Shown here: one piece after another, positions 1-6,160 of the stretch | How positions within the stretch are numbered: the first letter of the stretch is position 1 | Layout of the letters: each line of letters opens with the position of its first letter | Assembly: GCA_910588405.1 (NCBI GenBank) | Contig: CAJUPT010000084.1 | Location: 1-11,482, forward strand | Reading direction: 5' to 3' | Length of the DNA stretch: 11,482 nt | Source of the DNA: an uncultured Lachnospiraceae bacterium | Lineage (GTDB): Bacteria > Bacillota > Clostridia > Lachnospirales > Lachnospiraceae | Made by a program: the position numbers and the translations under genes | Notes under the pieces: model-generated | The model's database searches: none | Told to the model about the DNA's origin: nothing | What the model saw: only the letters and a program-made list of their open reading frames with translations

Positions 1-973
1 CCGTAAACTTTCCGGAGCAGATGCGCATAAAGGCGATTCTGTCTCTGTGGGCCTTGTTCATATTGGCCTGAATCTTAAATACAAAAGCGGAAAATTCTTC
101 CTTTGCCGGATCGATTACGCCGCAGTCCGCCATCCTTGGCAGCGGCGGCGTGGTCATGGACAGAAAATGACGCAAAAAGGTTTCCACGCCAAAATTGGTC
201 AGCGCAGAGCCGAAAAATACCGGCGACAGTTCTCCTTTGCTCACCAGCTCCATGTCAAATTCCTGGCCTGCACCGTCTAACAGCTCGATGTCGTCCAATA
301 GCTGGCCGTAATAGTCGTCTCCCGTCAGTTCCTTTGCCTCCTGACTGTCCACAGGCACCTCTCTGGATTCAATTTCTTTCGTCCCGTTGGCCTCGGCGGT
401 AAACGTGGTGATATGGCGGGTGTTACGGTCATAGACGCCCTTAAAGGATTTTCCGCAGCCGATGGGCCAGTTGATCGGGCAGGTGCTGATTCCCAGTACC
501 TCCTCGATCTCATCCATCAGTGAAAAAGGATCGTTGGCCTCCCGGTCCATTTTATTGATGAAGGTAAAGATAGGAATATGGCGCAGCAGACAGACCTTGA
601 ACAGCTTGATGGTCTGCGGCTCCACGCCCTTCGATGCGTCGATTACCATCACGGCGGAATCCGCCGCCATCAGCGTCCGGTACGTATCCTCCGAGAAATC
701 CTGATGCCCCGGGGTATCCAGGATATTGATACAGTAACCGTCATAATGAAACTGAAGCACCGAGGAGGTAACGGAAATTCCTCTCTCCTTCTCGATCTCC
801 ATCCAGTCCGACACCGCATGGCGGGCGGTCTTTTTTCCTTTCACGGACCCTGCCAGATTAATCGCCCCGCCGTACAGCAGAAGCTTCTCCGTCAACGTGG
901 TTTTTCCTGCGTCCGGATGCGAGATAATGGCAAAGGTCCGCCGCTTATTTATTTCTTCAGTGATTGCTGTCAC
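1..973 (-). CDS. prfC: Peptide chain release factor 3 (RF3), 3' end cut by window edge
   Basis: This is the N-terminal 324 residues of a translational GTPase that recycles RF1/RF2 from the ribosome after peptide release. All GTPase motifs are visible: P-loop HPDAGKTT, the switch I region around EKERGISV, DTPGHQDF (G3), NKMD (G4) and GSAL (G5). The stretch SDWMEIEKERGISVTSSVLQF is followed by an RF3-type sequence rather than EF-G or TypA. RF3 is usually about 530 residues, so the C-terminal part lies left of the window. The start is probably GTG at 973, because GGGAGGA at 981-987 sits about 7 bases upstream of it. The in-frame ATG at 979 directly abuts that site and would have no usable spacing. 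The gene is read from the direction of coaBC, but a tandem repeat separates the two. Identity is very secure; the exact start is less so. Confidence 0.95.
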   Translation of the reverse strand, partial: MTAITEEINKRRTFAIISHPDAGKTTLTEKLLLYGGAINLAGSVKGKKTARHAVSDWMEIEKERGISVTSSVLQFHYDGYCINILDTPGHQDFSEDTYRTLMAADSAVMVIDASKGVEPQTIKLFKVCLLRHIPIFTFINKMDREANDPFSLMDEIEEVLGISTCPINWPIGCGKSFKGVYDRNTRHITTFTAEANGTKEIESREVPVDSQEAKELTGDDYYGQLLDDIELLDGAGQEFDMELVSKGELSPVFFGSALTNFGVETFLRHFLSMTTPPLPRMADCGVIDPAKEEFSAFVFKIQANMNKAHRDRIAFMRICSGKFT

Positions 974-991
974 GTTCATTTCCTCCCAATT

Positions 992-1214
992 TAGTTCCGC
1001 TGCAGTCCTCCCAAGCCCCCTAGATCTGGAAGAATTTCCAGCCACTAAAGTGTCTGTAAATCCTTCCGGGGCTCGTCCGGACTTCTGCTGATTATAGTTC
1101 CGCTGCAGTCCTCCCAAGCCCCCTAGATCTGGAAGAATTTCCAGCCACTAAAGTGTCTGTAAATCCTTCCGGGGCTCGTCCGGACTTCCGCTGATTATAG
1201 TTCCGCTACAGTCC
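992..1214. repeat. 103-bp tandem direct repeat with internal palindromes (two full copies plus 17 bp)
   Basis: Two complete units lie at 992-1094 and 1095-1197. They differ at one base (T or C at 1085/1188). A partial third unit at 1198-1214 has one mismatch. Each unit contains three short inverted repeats: CTGGAA/TTCCAG (1026-1041 in copy 1), CACT/AGTG (1043-1052) and TCCGG/CCGGA (1065-1081). At the two right-hand junctions the minus strand reads TATAAT (1091-1096 and 1194-1199), so the repeat could carry promoter activity toward prfC. A TTGGGA with a 15-base spacer is the best -35 for the left one. The third copy overlaps the last codons and the stop of coaBC. The palindromes and near identity suggest a dispersed REP-like or MITE-like intergenic element, but only this one locus is visible. 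Confidence 0.9.
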
Positions 1215-2411
1215 GCGGTTATTTCTTATTTTTAGAATCTGATCCAGAATCCGGTGGGCCGCCTCGTCTTTGCTCATCTGCGGCAGGGAGATTTCCCCGT
1301 CCTTCGTGATGATGGTCACTACATTGGTATCCGTGCCGAAGCCTGCGCCCTGCTGCCGCAGGTTATTGGCCACGATCATGTCCAGATTTTTCTTTTCGAG
1401 CTTCGCCCTGGAATTTTCCAGCATATGCTCTGTCTCCATGGAGAAGCCGCATAAAAACTGGCCTTCCTTTTTATTCTGGCCCAGATATGCCAGAATATCC
1501 CTGGTGCGGACGAGAGGGATGGACAGCTCCCCGTCTTTTTTCTTCATCTTTTCCCGGCTGACTTCGGCAGGCCGGTAGTCCGCCACCGCCGCCGCTTTGA
1601 TCACCACATCCTGCTCCGGCGCCCGCCCCGTCACCTCCCGGAACATATCCTCCGCCGACACGATATCCACGCAGGCCGCAAACCGGGGTTTTTCCAGACC
1701 GGTCGGCCCTGACACCAGCGTCACCTGCGCCCCCCGCCAAGAAGCCGCCTTCGCCAGCGCATAGCCCATCTTCCCTGTGGAATGATTGGAGATAAAGCGG
1801 ACGGGGTCGATGGCCTCCACCGTAGGACCGGCAGTGACCAGCACCTTCATCCCTTCCAAATCCTTCGGATAAGCCGCTTCTTTTACCACATAGTCAAACA
1901 AAACGTCCTCATCAGGCATTCTCCCGGCGCCGATATCCCGGTTGGCCAGCATGCCCACCGCCGGCTCGATGATCTCATAGCCGTGGCGTTTCAGCTTCTC
2001 GATATTCTCCTGAACGATCGAATTAAAGAACATATTCGTGTTCATGGCCGGGGAAATAATCTTTTTGCATGGACAGGCCATCACCGTCGTGGTCAGCATA
2101 TCGTCCGCGATACCGGAGGCAATTTTCCCGATCACATTCCCGGAGGCCGGCGCCACCAGCACCACGTCCGCCTGCTTGGCCAGCGCCACATGCTCGACGC
2201 TGTACTGAAAATTCCGGTCAAAAGTATCGATCAGGCATTTATGGCCCGTCAGCGTTTCAAAGGTGATGGGGTTAATAAAATTCTCCGCATTCTCCGTCAT
2301 CAGCACATGCACCTGGGCCCCGGCCTTCACCAGCATCCGGGCCAGAATGGCGATCTTATAGGCGGCGATGCTTCCCGTCACCCCAAGCAATATCGTTTTT
2401 CCTTTTAACAT
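1206..2411 (-). CDS. coaBC: Bifunctional phosphopantothenoylcysteine decarboxylase / phosphopantothenate-cysteine ligase
   Basis: This 401-residue cytoplasmic flavoprotein performs two successive steps of coenzyme A synthesis. It ligates cysteine to 4'-phosphopantothenate (CTP-dependent in bacteria), then decarboxylates the product to 4'-phosphopantetheine. The N-terminal CoaC half (about 1-185) has VTGSIAAYK, the active-site His in SVEHVAL (H74) and PAMNTNMF (N124). The CoaB half (about 188-401) has TAGPTVEAIDPVRFISNHSTGKMGYA, with N209 matching the conserved Asn, plus AAAVADYRP and a lysine-rich EKMKKK. Unusually, the conserved ACGD of the CoaC flap, whose Cys protonates the intermediate in the E. 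coli enzyme, reads ANRD here (N157). The start is supported by AGGAGG eight bases upstream. The stop TAG lies inside a partial copy of the neighbouring 103-bp repeat. coaX is divergent from it. Confidence 0.95.
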   Translation of the reverse strand: MLKGKTILLGVTGSIAAYKIAILARMLVKAGAQVHVLMTENAENFINPITFETLTGHKCLIDTFDRNFQYSVEHVALAKQADVVLVAPASGNVIGKIASGIADDMLTTTVMACPCKKIISPAMNTNMFFNSIVQENIEKLKRHGYEIIEPAVGMLANRDIGAGRMPDEDVLFDYVVKEAAYPKDLEGMKVLVTAGPTVEAIDPVRFISNHSTGKMGYALAKAASWRGAQVTLVSGPTGLEKPRFAACVDIVSAEDMFREVTGRAPEQDVVIKAAAVADYRPAEVSREKMKKKDGELSIPLVRTRDILAYLGQNKKEGQFLCGFSMETEHMLENSRAKLEKKNLDMIVANNLRQQGAGFGTDTNVVTIITKDGEISLPQMSKDEAAHRILDQILKIRNNRGL

Positions 2412-2426
2412 TGCCGAAACCTCCTC

Positions 2427-2455
2427 TTGCCGTTTTTTACGGCGGTTGGTATACT
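2427..2455 (+). promoter_or_regulatory. Sigma-A type promoter for coaX in the coaBC/coaX divergent region
   Basis: TTGCCG (2427-2432) and TATACT (2450-2455) are separated by exactly 17 bases and lie about 46 bases before the coaX start. The spacer contains a small hairpin, GCCGT/ACGGC with a T5 loop. The -10 shares a GTATAC palindrome with a possible minus-strand -10 (TATACC) for coaBC, whose -35 is weak. Overlapping divergent promoters are therefore possible, but only the plus-strand one is convincing. Confidence 0.6.
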
Positions 2456-2501
2456 GTTATAGAAGTTCTTAAATCTCATTATGAAAAAGGAGTCTCCTTT
2501 T

Positions 2502-3275
2502 ATGGTCCTGACAGTAGATATCGGCAACTCCAACATTGTGGCGGGCGGCCTTGCACCGGAAAAAACATATTTTGTGGAACGCCTGTCCACCAACCTGTAT
2601 AAGACCTCGCTGGAATATGCCGTCAGCTTTAAACATATTCTGGAGCTGAACCAGATCGACGCCGGCTCCATCTCCGGCTCCATCATCTGCTCCGTCGTTC
2701 CGCCCCTCACCAATACGATCCGGGAAGCGCTGGAACGGATTACCGGGGCCGCGCCGCTGGTGGTGGGTCCCGGCATCAAAACCGGCCTGAACATCAAGAT
2801 GGACAACCCGGCTCAGCTGGGCAGCGACCTGGTCACTGACGCGGTGGCCGCCATCCATGAATACGGCGCGCCGTTACTGATCTTTGATCTGGGCACCGCC
2901 ACCACCATGTCCGCTATCGACAAATCCGGCAATTATATCGGCGGCGCCATCATCCCCGGACTTAAGGTTTCCCTGGACTCCTTAAGCAGCCGGGCCTCCC
3001 AGCTGCCCCGGATCGGCCTGGACCGCCCGAAACGCATTATCGGCACCAACACCATCGAATGCATGAAAAGCGGCGCGATCTACGGAAACGCCTGTATGAT
3101 CGACGGCATGATCGACAGAGCCATGGAGGAACTGAAAGGTCCTGTGAAAGTGATTTCCACCGGCGGACTGGCCCGCTTTATCACGCCCTGCTGCAAACAC
3201 CCCATTATCTATGACGAAATCCTGCTGTTAAAAGGTCTCCTGCTGATTTATCAGAAAAACAGGACAAACAGCTGA
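2502..3275 (+). CDS. coaX: Type III pantothenate kinase
   Basis: This ASKHA-fold kinase phosphorylates pantothenate, the first step of coenzyme A synthesis. The protein is 257 residues, the normal length for the family. It opens with the phosphate-binding VDIGNSN (D6), then QLGSDLVTDAVAA with the likely catalytic base D109, then IFDLGTATTMSAID (D129), GGAIIPGL and a C-terminal STGGLA loop. The usual GADR around the catalytic Asp reads GSDL here, a variant I consider tolerated. An in-frame ATG exists at 2481, but AAGGAG at 2486-2491 overlaps that frame and sits nine bases before the ATG at 2502. Starting there also gives the canonical N-terminus. It is divergent from coaBC and 49 bases ahead of the rubredoxin, with which it is probably co-transcribed because no clear promoter lies between them. 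Confidence 0.93.
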   Translation: MVLTVDIGNSNIVAGGLAPEKTYFVERLSTNLYKTSLEYAVSFKHILELNQIDAGSISGSIICSVVPPLTNTIREALERITGAAPLVVGPGIKTGLNIKMDNPAQLGSDLVTDAVAAIHEYGAPLLIFDLGTATTMSAIDKSGNYIGGAIIPGLKVSLDSLSSRASQLPRIGLDRPKRIIGTNTIECMKSGAIYGNACMIDGMIDRAMEELKGPVKVISTGGLARFITPCCKHPIIYDEILLLKGLLLIYQKNRTNS

Positions 3276-3324
3276 ATAGTTATCCCAAAGAATACCATAC
3301 TATGAAGGTAAGGAGGATTATACC

Positions 3325-3486
3325 ATGAAAAAGTATGTATGCGACGTATGCGGCTATATTTACGACCCGGAAGTCGGAGATCCTGATCAGGACATCGAAC
3401 CCGGCACCCCTTTTGAAGATCTGCCTGAAGAATGGGAATGCCCTCTGTGCGGCGTCGGGAAGGATCAGTTCACTGTGGAGGGATAA
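3325..3486 (+). CDS. Rubredoxin
   Basis: This small iron-sulfur electron carrier is 53 residues, typical for rubredoxin. It has the two cysteine pairs that bind one iron, C6-x-x-C9-G-Y and C39-P-x-C42-G, and the conserved core PGTPFEDLPEEWECP. It acts in the cytoplasm, commonly as electron donor to rubrerythrin, superoxide reductase or flavodiiron proteins in oxygen and peroxide detoxification by anaerobes. Which partner is used here is unknown, as none is in the window. AGGAGG at 3311-3316, eight bases before the ATG, gives a very strong ribosome binding site. It follows coaX by 49 bases and is followed by a hairpin with a T-run. The identity is unambiguous despite the size. Confidence 0.97.
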   Translation: MKKYVCDVCGYIYDPEVGDPDQDIEPGTPFEDLPEEWECPLCGVGKDQFTVEG

Positions 3487-3509
3487 TCCGGCCGCCAAAA
3501 ACGTAAAGC

Positions 3510-3578
3510 TGCTGTGTATGCATATTGTGCCAAATCCGCGAAACCTCGCCGCACGAAATGCGTACACAGCAATTTTTT
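3510..3578 (+). terminator. Long-stem hairpin plus T-tract after rubredoxin
   Basis: The arms TGCTGTGTATGCAT (3510-3523) and ATGCGTACACAGCA (3558-3571) pair over 14 positions, with one T/C difference that becomes a G-U pair in RNA. The 34-base loop contains further pairing (GTGC/GCAC and GCGA/TCGC), and the stem is followed by ATTTTTT at 3572-3578. This fits an intrinsic terminator for the coaX-rubredoxin transcript. The large structured loop is not typical, so it may instead be part of a repeat element. Confidence 0.6.
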
Positions 3579-3620
3579 GTATCACAGGAAAGTCCCCCGA
3601 ACTTTCCTGTGATACAAAAA
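3574..3620. repeat. Perfect 20-bp inverted repeat
   Basis: The left arm at 3574-3593 and right arm at 3601-3620 are exact reverse complements around the loop CCCCCGA. The left arm begins with T5 and the right arm ends with A5, so neither strand has a T-run after the stem. That polarity is opposite to a normal intrinsic terminator. The T5 overlaps the T-tract of the preceding hairpin. A perfect stem of this length in an intergenic gap suggests a dispersed palindromic element or a structured RNA. Confidence 0.85.
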
Positions 3621-3639
3621 CACTCCGCGGGGATACACA

Positions 3640-3683
3640 CGTAAACGCAGAGGAAATTGTCGCTTGAAAGCGAAACGTTTACG
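3640..3683. repeat. Nested inverted repeat overlapping the glycosyltransferase stop codon
   Basis: CGTAAACG (3640-3647) pairs with CGTTTACG (3676-3683). A second stem TCGCT/AGCGA with a TGAA loop (3660-3673) lies inside it. The right outer arm covers the TAA of the minus-strand glycosyltransferase (3679-3681). On the minus strand the next T-run is about 20 bases further on, so this is at best an imperfect terminator for that gene. Confidence 0.6.
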
Positions 3684-4671
3684 GCACCAAAGCTTCGTCC
3701 CCGCTCGCTTTGGAAGTCGGTTCCTCTTCCTCCAGCGTTTCTCTGATTCGATACCGCGGTCTGTTTTTGGACTCGCTGTAAATCTTTCCGATATATTCCC
3801 CGATCACGCCCAGGCATAACAGCTGTATTCCGCCGATCATCCAGATGGAACCCATCAGGGAAGTCCAGCCGCTGACCGTCCGGCCGGCTATCTTGGCGTT
3901 TAACGTATAAACCATCATAATAATACTGACCAGAAATACCAGAATCCCGGCATTGATAATCAATCTCATTGGCTTTACGCTGAACGATGTAATGCCATCA
4001 AAGGCAAATGACAGCATTTTTTTTAGCGGATATTTGGACGTGCCCGCAAACCGTTCTTTCCTCTCATAAGCGACCACTGCCGTATCATACCCCAGCTGCG
4101 GGATAATTCCCCGCAGAAACAGATTCACTTCCCTGTATTCCGCCAGATCCTCAAGAGCTCTGCGGCTTAACAGCCGGTAGTCCGCATGATTAAACACCAG
4201 CTCCACTCCCAGCGCCTTCATTACCTTATAAAAGCCTTCGGCGGTAAAACGTTTGAAAAACGTATCTGTCTTCCGGGAAGAACGGACGCCGTATACAATA
4301 TCATGGCCTTTCTGGTACTCCTCAACCATCCGGTCTACGGCGTCTATATCGTCCTGAAGATCCGCATCCATCGAAATCATCAGATCCGCCCGCTTCCGGC
4401 ACTCCATCATGCCTGCCATCAGCGCATTCTGATGACCCCGGTTTCTCGTCAGACAAATTCCGGAAAAATGAGGATTCCGTCTGTGCAATTCTTTGATGAT
4501 CGACCAAGTCTCGTCACCGGAGCCGTCATTTACAAACAAAATCCTGCTGGCAGGCGAGACCATCCCTCTTTCAATCAGGGAATCCAGCTTGTCCCCCAGC
4601 TTTTTCGCCGTCTCAGGCAGTACCTCTTCCTCATTATAGCAGGGCACTACAATGTACAGAACTTCACTCAT
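3679..4671 (-). CDS. GT2 family membrane-anchored glycosyltransferase (DPM1/GtrB/CsbB-like)
   Basis: The 330-residue protein has an N-terminal GT-A catalytic domain and two C-terminal membrane helices. The family transfers a sugar from a nucleotide sugar to polyprenyl phosphate at the cytoplasmic face, supplying lipid-linked sugar for cell-envelope glycosylation. Visible motifs are YIVVPCYNEEEVL (3-18), FVNDGSGDET (47-55), the metal-binding DAD in SMDADLQDD (100-108) and NHADYRLLSRRAL. Helices are at about 234-257 and 271-297, and the GEYIGKIY...KNRPRY tail is typical of the group. An in-frame ATG lies upstream at 4722, but GGAGAT nine bases before 4671 and the family N-terminus favour the inner start. 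It is downstream of sigG with its own promoter. The sugar and final acceptor cannot be told. Confidence 0.9.
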   Translation of the reverse strand: MSEVLYIVVPCYNEEEVLPETAKKLGDKLDSLIERGMVSPASRILFVNDGSGDETWSIIKELHRRNPHFSGICLTRNRGHQNALMAGMMECRKRADLMISMDADLQDDIDAVDRMVEEYQKGHDIVYGVRSSRKTDTFFKRFTAEGFYKVMKALGVELVFNHADYRLLSRRALEDLAEYREVNLFLRGIIPQLGYDTAVVAYERKERFAGTSKYPLKKMLSFAFDGITSFSVKPMRLIINAGILVFLVSIIMMVYTLNAKIAGRTVSGWTSLMGSIWMIGGIQLLCLGVIGEYIGKIYSESKNRPRYRIRETLEEEEPTSKASGDEALVP

Positions 4672-4759
4672 CGTATGTCTATCTCCAAAATTCACATATA
4701 CAATATATTTAAACGCTTTCACGATCCCTGTCTTACCGGAAAGCCGAATATTCTTTCAC

Positions 4760-4768
4760 AGTATAGCA
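4760..4768 (-). promoter_or_regulatory. Extended -10 promoter of the glycosyltransferase gene
   Basis: The minus strand reads TGCTATACT, an extended -10 (TGN-TATACT). A weak -35, TGTACG, is 17 bases upstream. The predicted start near 4753 gives a leader of about 80 bases before the GGAGAT site. The surrounding gap from 4672 to 4924 is AT-rich and shows no gene. I also see no GC-rich terminator for sigG in it, so read-through from sigG is possible. Confidence 0.6.
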
Positions 4769-4924
4769 TAAAATTTTTGTTCCGTACACCTTTTTTCCAG
4801 TTTATCCGGTCTTTATCTTTTACCCCGTTTACGTTTATTCTACTTATCCTGTTGAACCAAAATATTATTTGATATCCCTTTTCGAATCGTTTTAAAGATC
4901 ATTTCGCAATCCTTCCCACACGGT

Positions 4925-5701
4925 TTAAGACAGATAATTCCGCATCGTCTTTAATGCGTTCTTCTCAAGGCGGGACACCTGGGCCTGAGATATATTGATC
5001 TCCTCCGCCACCTCCATCTGAGTTTTTCCCTCGAAAAACCGCAGGTCGATAATATGCCGCTCCCTGTCCGGCAGCCGCTTCATCGCTTCCCCCAGGGATA
5101 TTTCCTCCACCCACCGTTCCTCCCGGTTTTTTTTGTCACCGATCTGGTCCATCACATAAAGGGTGTCGCCGCCGTCGGTATACACCGGCTCATAAAGGCT
5201 TACCGGGCTCTGGATCGCATCCAGAGCAAATACCACTTCCTCCTTACTTAAACCCACCTCCTTGGCAATCTCATAGATCGTGGGGTCTTTCGCATTCTTT
5301 TTCACCAGATGTTCCCTGGCATAAATCGCTTTATAGGCCGTATCCCGCAGAGAGCGGGAAACCCGGATGCTGTTGTTGTCCCGCAGATACCGGCGCACCT
5401 CGCCCACGATCATCGGCACCGCATAGGTGGAAAATTTCACATTTAACGTAGCGTCAAAATTATCAATCGCTTTAATCAGACCGATACAGCCGATCTGGAA
5501 CAGGTCGTCTACATTTTCATTGCTGTTGGAAAACCGCTTGATCACGCTGAGCACCAGCCTTAAGTTTCCTTTAATGTACAGCTCCCTGGCCTCTTCATCA
5601 CCCTGTTGAATTCTTGAAAACAGCACCTCTTTTTCATCATTGGAAAGAACCGGGAGCTTTGACGTATTCACGCCGCATATTTCAACCTTATTAAGAGCCA
5701 T
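4925..5701 (-). CDS. sigG: RNA polymerase sporulation sigma factor sigma-G
   Basis: This is the late forespore sigma factor of endospore formers, needed to transcribe spore protection and germination genes after engulfment. The 258-residue length matches the family (about 260). The N-terminus NKVEICGVNTSKLPVL is the sigma-G signature. Region 2 contains GNLRLVLSVIKRF, VDDLFQIGCIGLIKAIDNFD and VKFSTYAVPMIVGEVRRYLRDNN (about 45-110). Region 3 follows with SIRVSRSLRDTAYKA, and region 4 ends with GKTQMEVAEEINISQAQVSRLEK (about 225-247). The start at 5701 is set by AGGAGG nine bases upstream and by the family N-terminus; the open frame itself continues upstream to 5746. In many Clostridia sigG follows spoIIGA-sigE, but here the upstream neighbour is a divergent tRNA gene, so sigG stands alone. 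Confidence 0.96.
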   Translation of the reverse strand: MALNKVEICGVNTSKLPVLSNDEKEVLFSRIQQGDEEARELYIKGNLRLVLSVIKRFSNSNENVDDLFQIGCIGLIKAIDNFDATLNVKFSTYAVPMIVGEVRRYLRDNNSIRVSRSLRDTAYKAIYAREHLVKKNAKDPTIYEIAKEVGLSKEEVVFALDAIQSPVSLYEPVYTDGGDTLYVMDQIGDKKNREERWVEEISLGEAMKRLPDRERHIIDLRFFEGKTQMEVAEEINISQAQVSRLEKNALKTMRNYLS

Positions 5702-5734
5702 TGCAAGAATCCTCCTAGAATCATAGTCTACTAG

Positions 5735-5764
5735 AATGATTCTCATTAACCGATTTGAATATAC
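5735..5764 (-). promoter_or_regulatory. Candidate sigma-F/sigma-G promoter of sigG
   Basis: The minus strand has GTATA (5764-5760), then 15 bases, then GAGAATCATT (5744-5735). This resembles the forespore consensus GYATA-N15-GGnrAnAnT with two mismatches in the -10. It would start transcription about 27 bases before the sigG ATG. The -10 overlaps the near-identical direct repeats CTAGAATCAT (5715-5724) and CTAGAATGAT (5731-5740). Known biology (sigma-F-dependent and autoregulated sigG expression) supports the idea. Confidence 0.5.
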
Positions 5765-5887
5765 CGCGGCAGCTAAAATTTAATAAAGTTTTAGGCCTTG
5801 ACAAATGAACCAAAGGGGTCTGAAACGAAGCTAAAAACAGAGCTTCCGCCGGCCAAAAAATTTATTTCAAATTTTTCAAAAAAACTA
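5765..5887. other. Intergenic segment between sigG and tRNA-Gly
   Basis: I see no gene here. There is a small hairpin, GAAGCT/AGCTTC with an eight-base loop (about 5827-5846), followed by a GCCGGC palindrome, then an A/T-rich run leading into the tRNA promoter. On neither strand is the hairpin followed by a convincing T-tract. Confidence 0.5.
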
Positions 5888-5916
5888 TTGACATTTCTTT
5901 TACTATGTAGTATCAT
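5888..5916 (+). promoter_or_regulatory. Consensus promoter for tRNA-Gly
   Basis: A perfect TTGACA (5888-5893), a 17-base spacer and TATCAT (5911-5916) lie about 40 bases before the mature tRNA 5' end, with an A/T-rich tract just upstream. This is a strong housekeeping promoter, as expected for a tRNA gene. Confidence 0.85.
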
Positions 5917-5957
5917 CTTACATGTGCTTGAGAGAACAACAAAGAAAAACAAAATAT

Positions 5958-6029
5958 GCGCGAGTGGCTCAGTGGTGGAGTATCGCCTTGCCAAGGCGAG
6001 GGTCGCGGGTTCGAATCCCGTCTCGCGCT
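5958..6029 (+). tRNA. tRNA-Gly (anticodon GCC)
   Basis: The 72-base sequence folds as a complete cloverleaf. The acceptor stem is GCGCGAG/CTCGCGC with discriminator T. The D stem is GCTC/GAGT, the anticodon stem TCGCC/GGCGA has loop TTGCCAA (GCC), and the T arm is GCGGG-TTCGAAT-CCCGT. The CCA end is not encoded. It reads GGC and GGU glycine codons. It stands alone between its own promoter and terminator. Confidence 0.97.
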
Positions 6030-6046
6030 CTCAGTCAGTAAGAGAG

Positions 6047-6076
6047 AACCTTGAATTTGTCAGGGTTTTCTTTTTT
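6047..6076 (+). terminator. Intrinsic terminator of tRNA-Gly
   Basis: AACCTTGA (6047-6054) pairs with TCAGGGTT (6060-6067) over a five-base loop, with one G-U pair. It is followed by TTCTTTTTT. Position and structure fit termination of the single tRNA transcript. Confidence 0.8.
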
Positions 6077-6094
6077 GCTCCTACCGAAAATAGA

Positions 6095-6153
6095 CAATGC
6101 CCCCTGACACTGCCGACCGTTTCCATGGTTTTGCAGGAGTCAAGGGGGAATTG
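6095..6153. terminator. Long imperfect hairpin downstream of the ATPase gene
   Basis: CAAT-G-CCCCCTGACACTGC (6095-6113) pairs with GCAGGAGTCAAGGGGG-A-ATTG (6133-6153) with a few mismatches or a bulge, giving a stem near 18 bp with a 19-base loop. On the minus strand it sits just after the ATPase stop and is followed by a loose T-rich stretch (TTGTCTATTTT). It is probably that gene's terminator, although the T-tract is weak. Confidence 0.5.
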
Positions 6154-6160
6154 AAGGAAT

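Noticed and set aside
992..1214. CRISPR array
   Set aside because: The units are 103 bp, directly abutting and without spacers; there are no cas genes.
1782..2408. Plus-strand 208-codon open frame opposite coaBC
   Set aside because: It is antisense to a clear conserved gene. The His/Arg-rich composition is typical of a shadow frame in GC-rich coding DNA.
3574..3620. Perfect hairpin as an ordinary intrinsic terminator
   Set aside because: The T-run precedes and the A-run follows the stem on both strands, which is the wrong polarity.
3335..3667. Plus-strand 110-codon open frame overlapping the rubredoxin
   Set aside because: It is out of frame with the rubredoxin, whose cysteine motifs are exact. 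The rest of the frame runs through palindromic intergenic DNA.
4186..4872. Plus-strand 228-codon open frame opposite the glycosyltransferase
   Set aside because: It is antisense to conserved GT2 motifs and ends in the intergenic gap, with no supporting start signals.
5791..5994. Minus-strand 67-codon open frame across the tRNA promoter
   Set aside because: It covers the tRNA 5' half and its promoter in reverse, with no ribosome binding site and no family likeness.
5958..6029. tRNA-Gly as an integration site for the ATPase region
   Set aside because: I found no second copy of the tRNA 3' end in the window and no integrase.
5798..6154. Plus-strand 118-codon open frame including SGSVVEYRLAKARVAGSNPVSRS
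   Set aside because: It runs straight through the tRNA-Gly gene; that peptide is the well-known false translation of a tRNA. There is no ribosome binding site.
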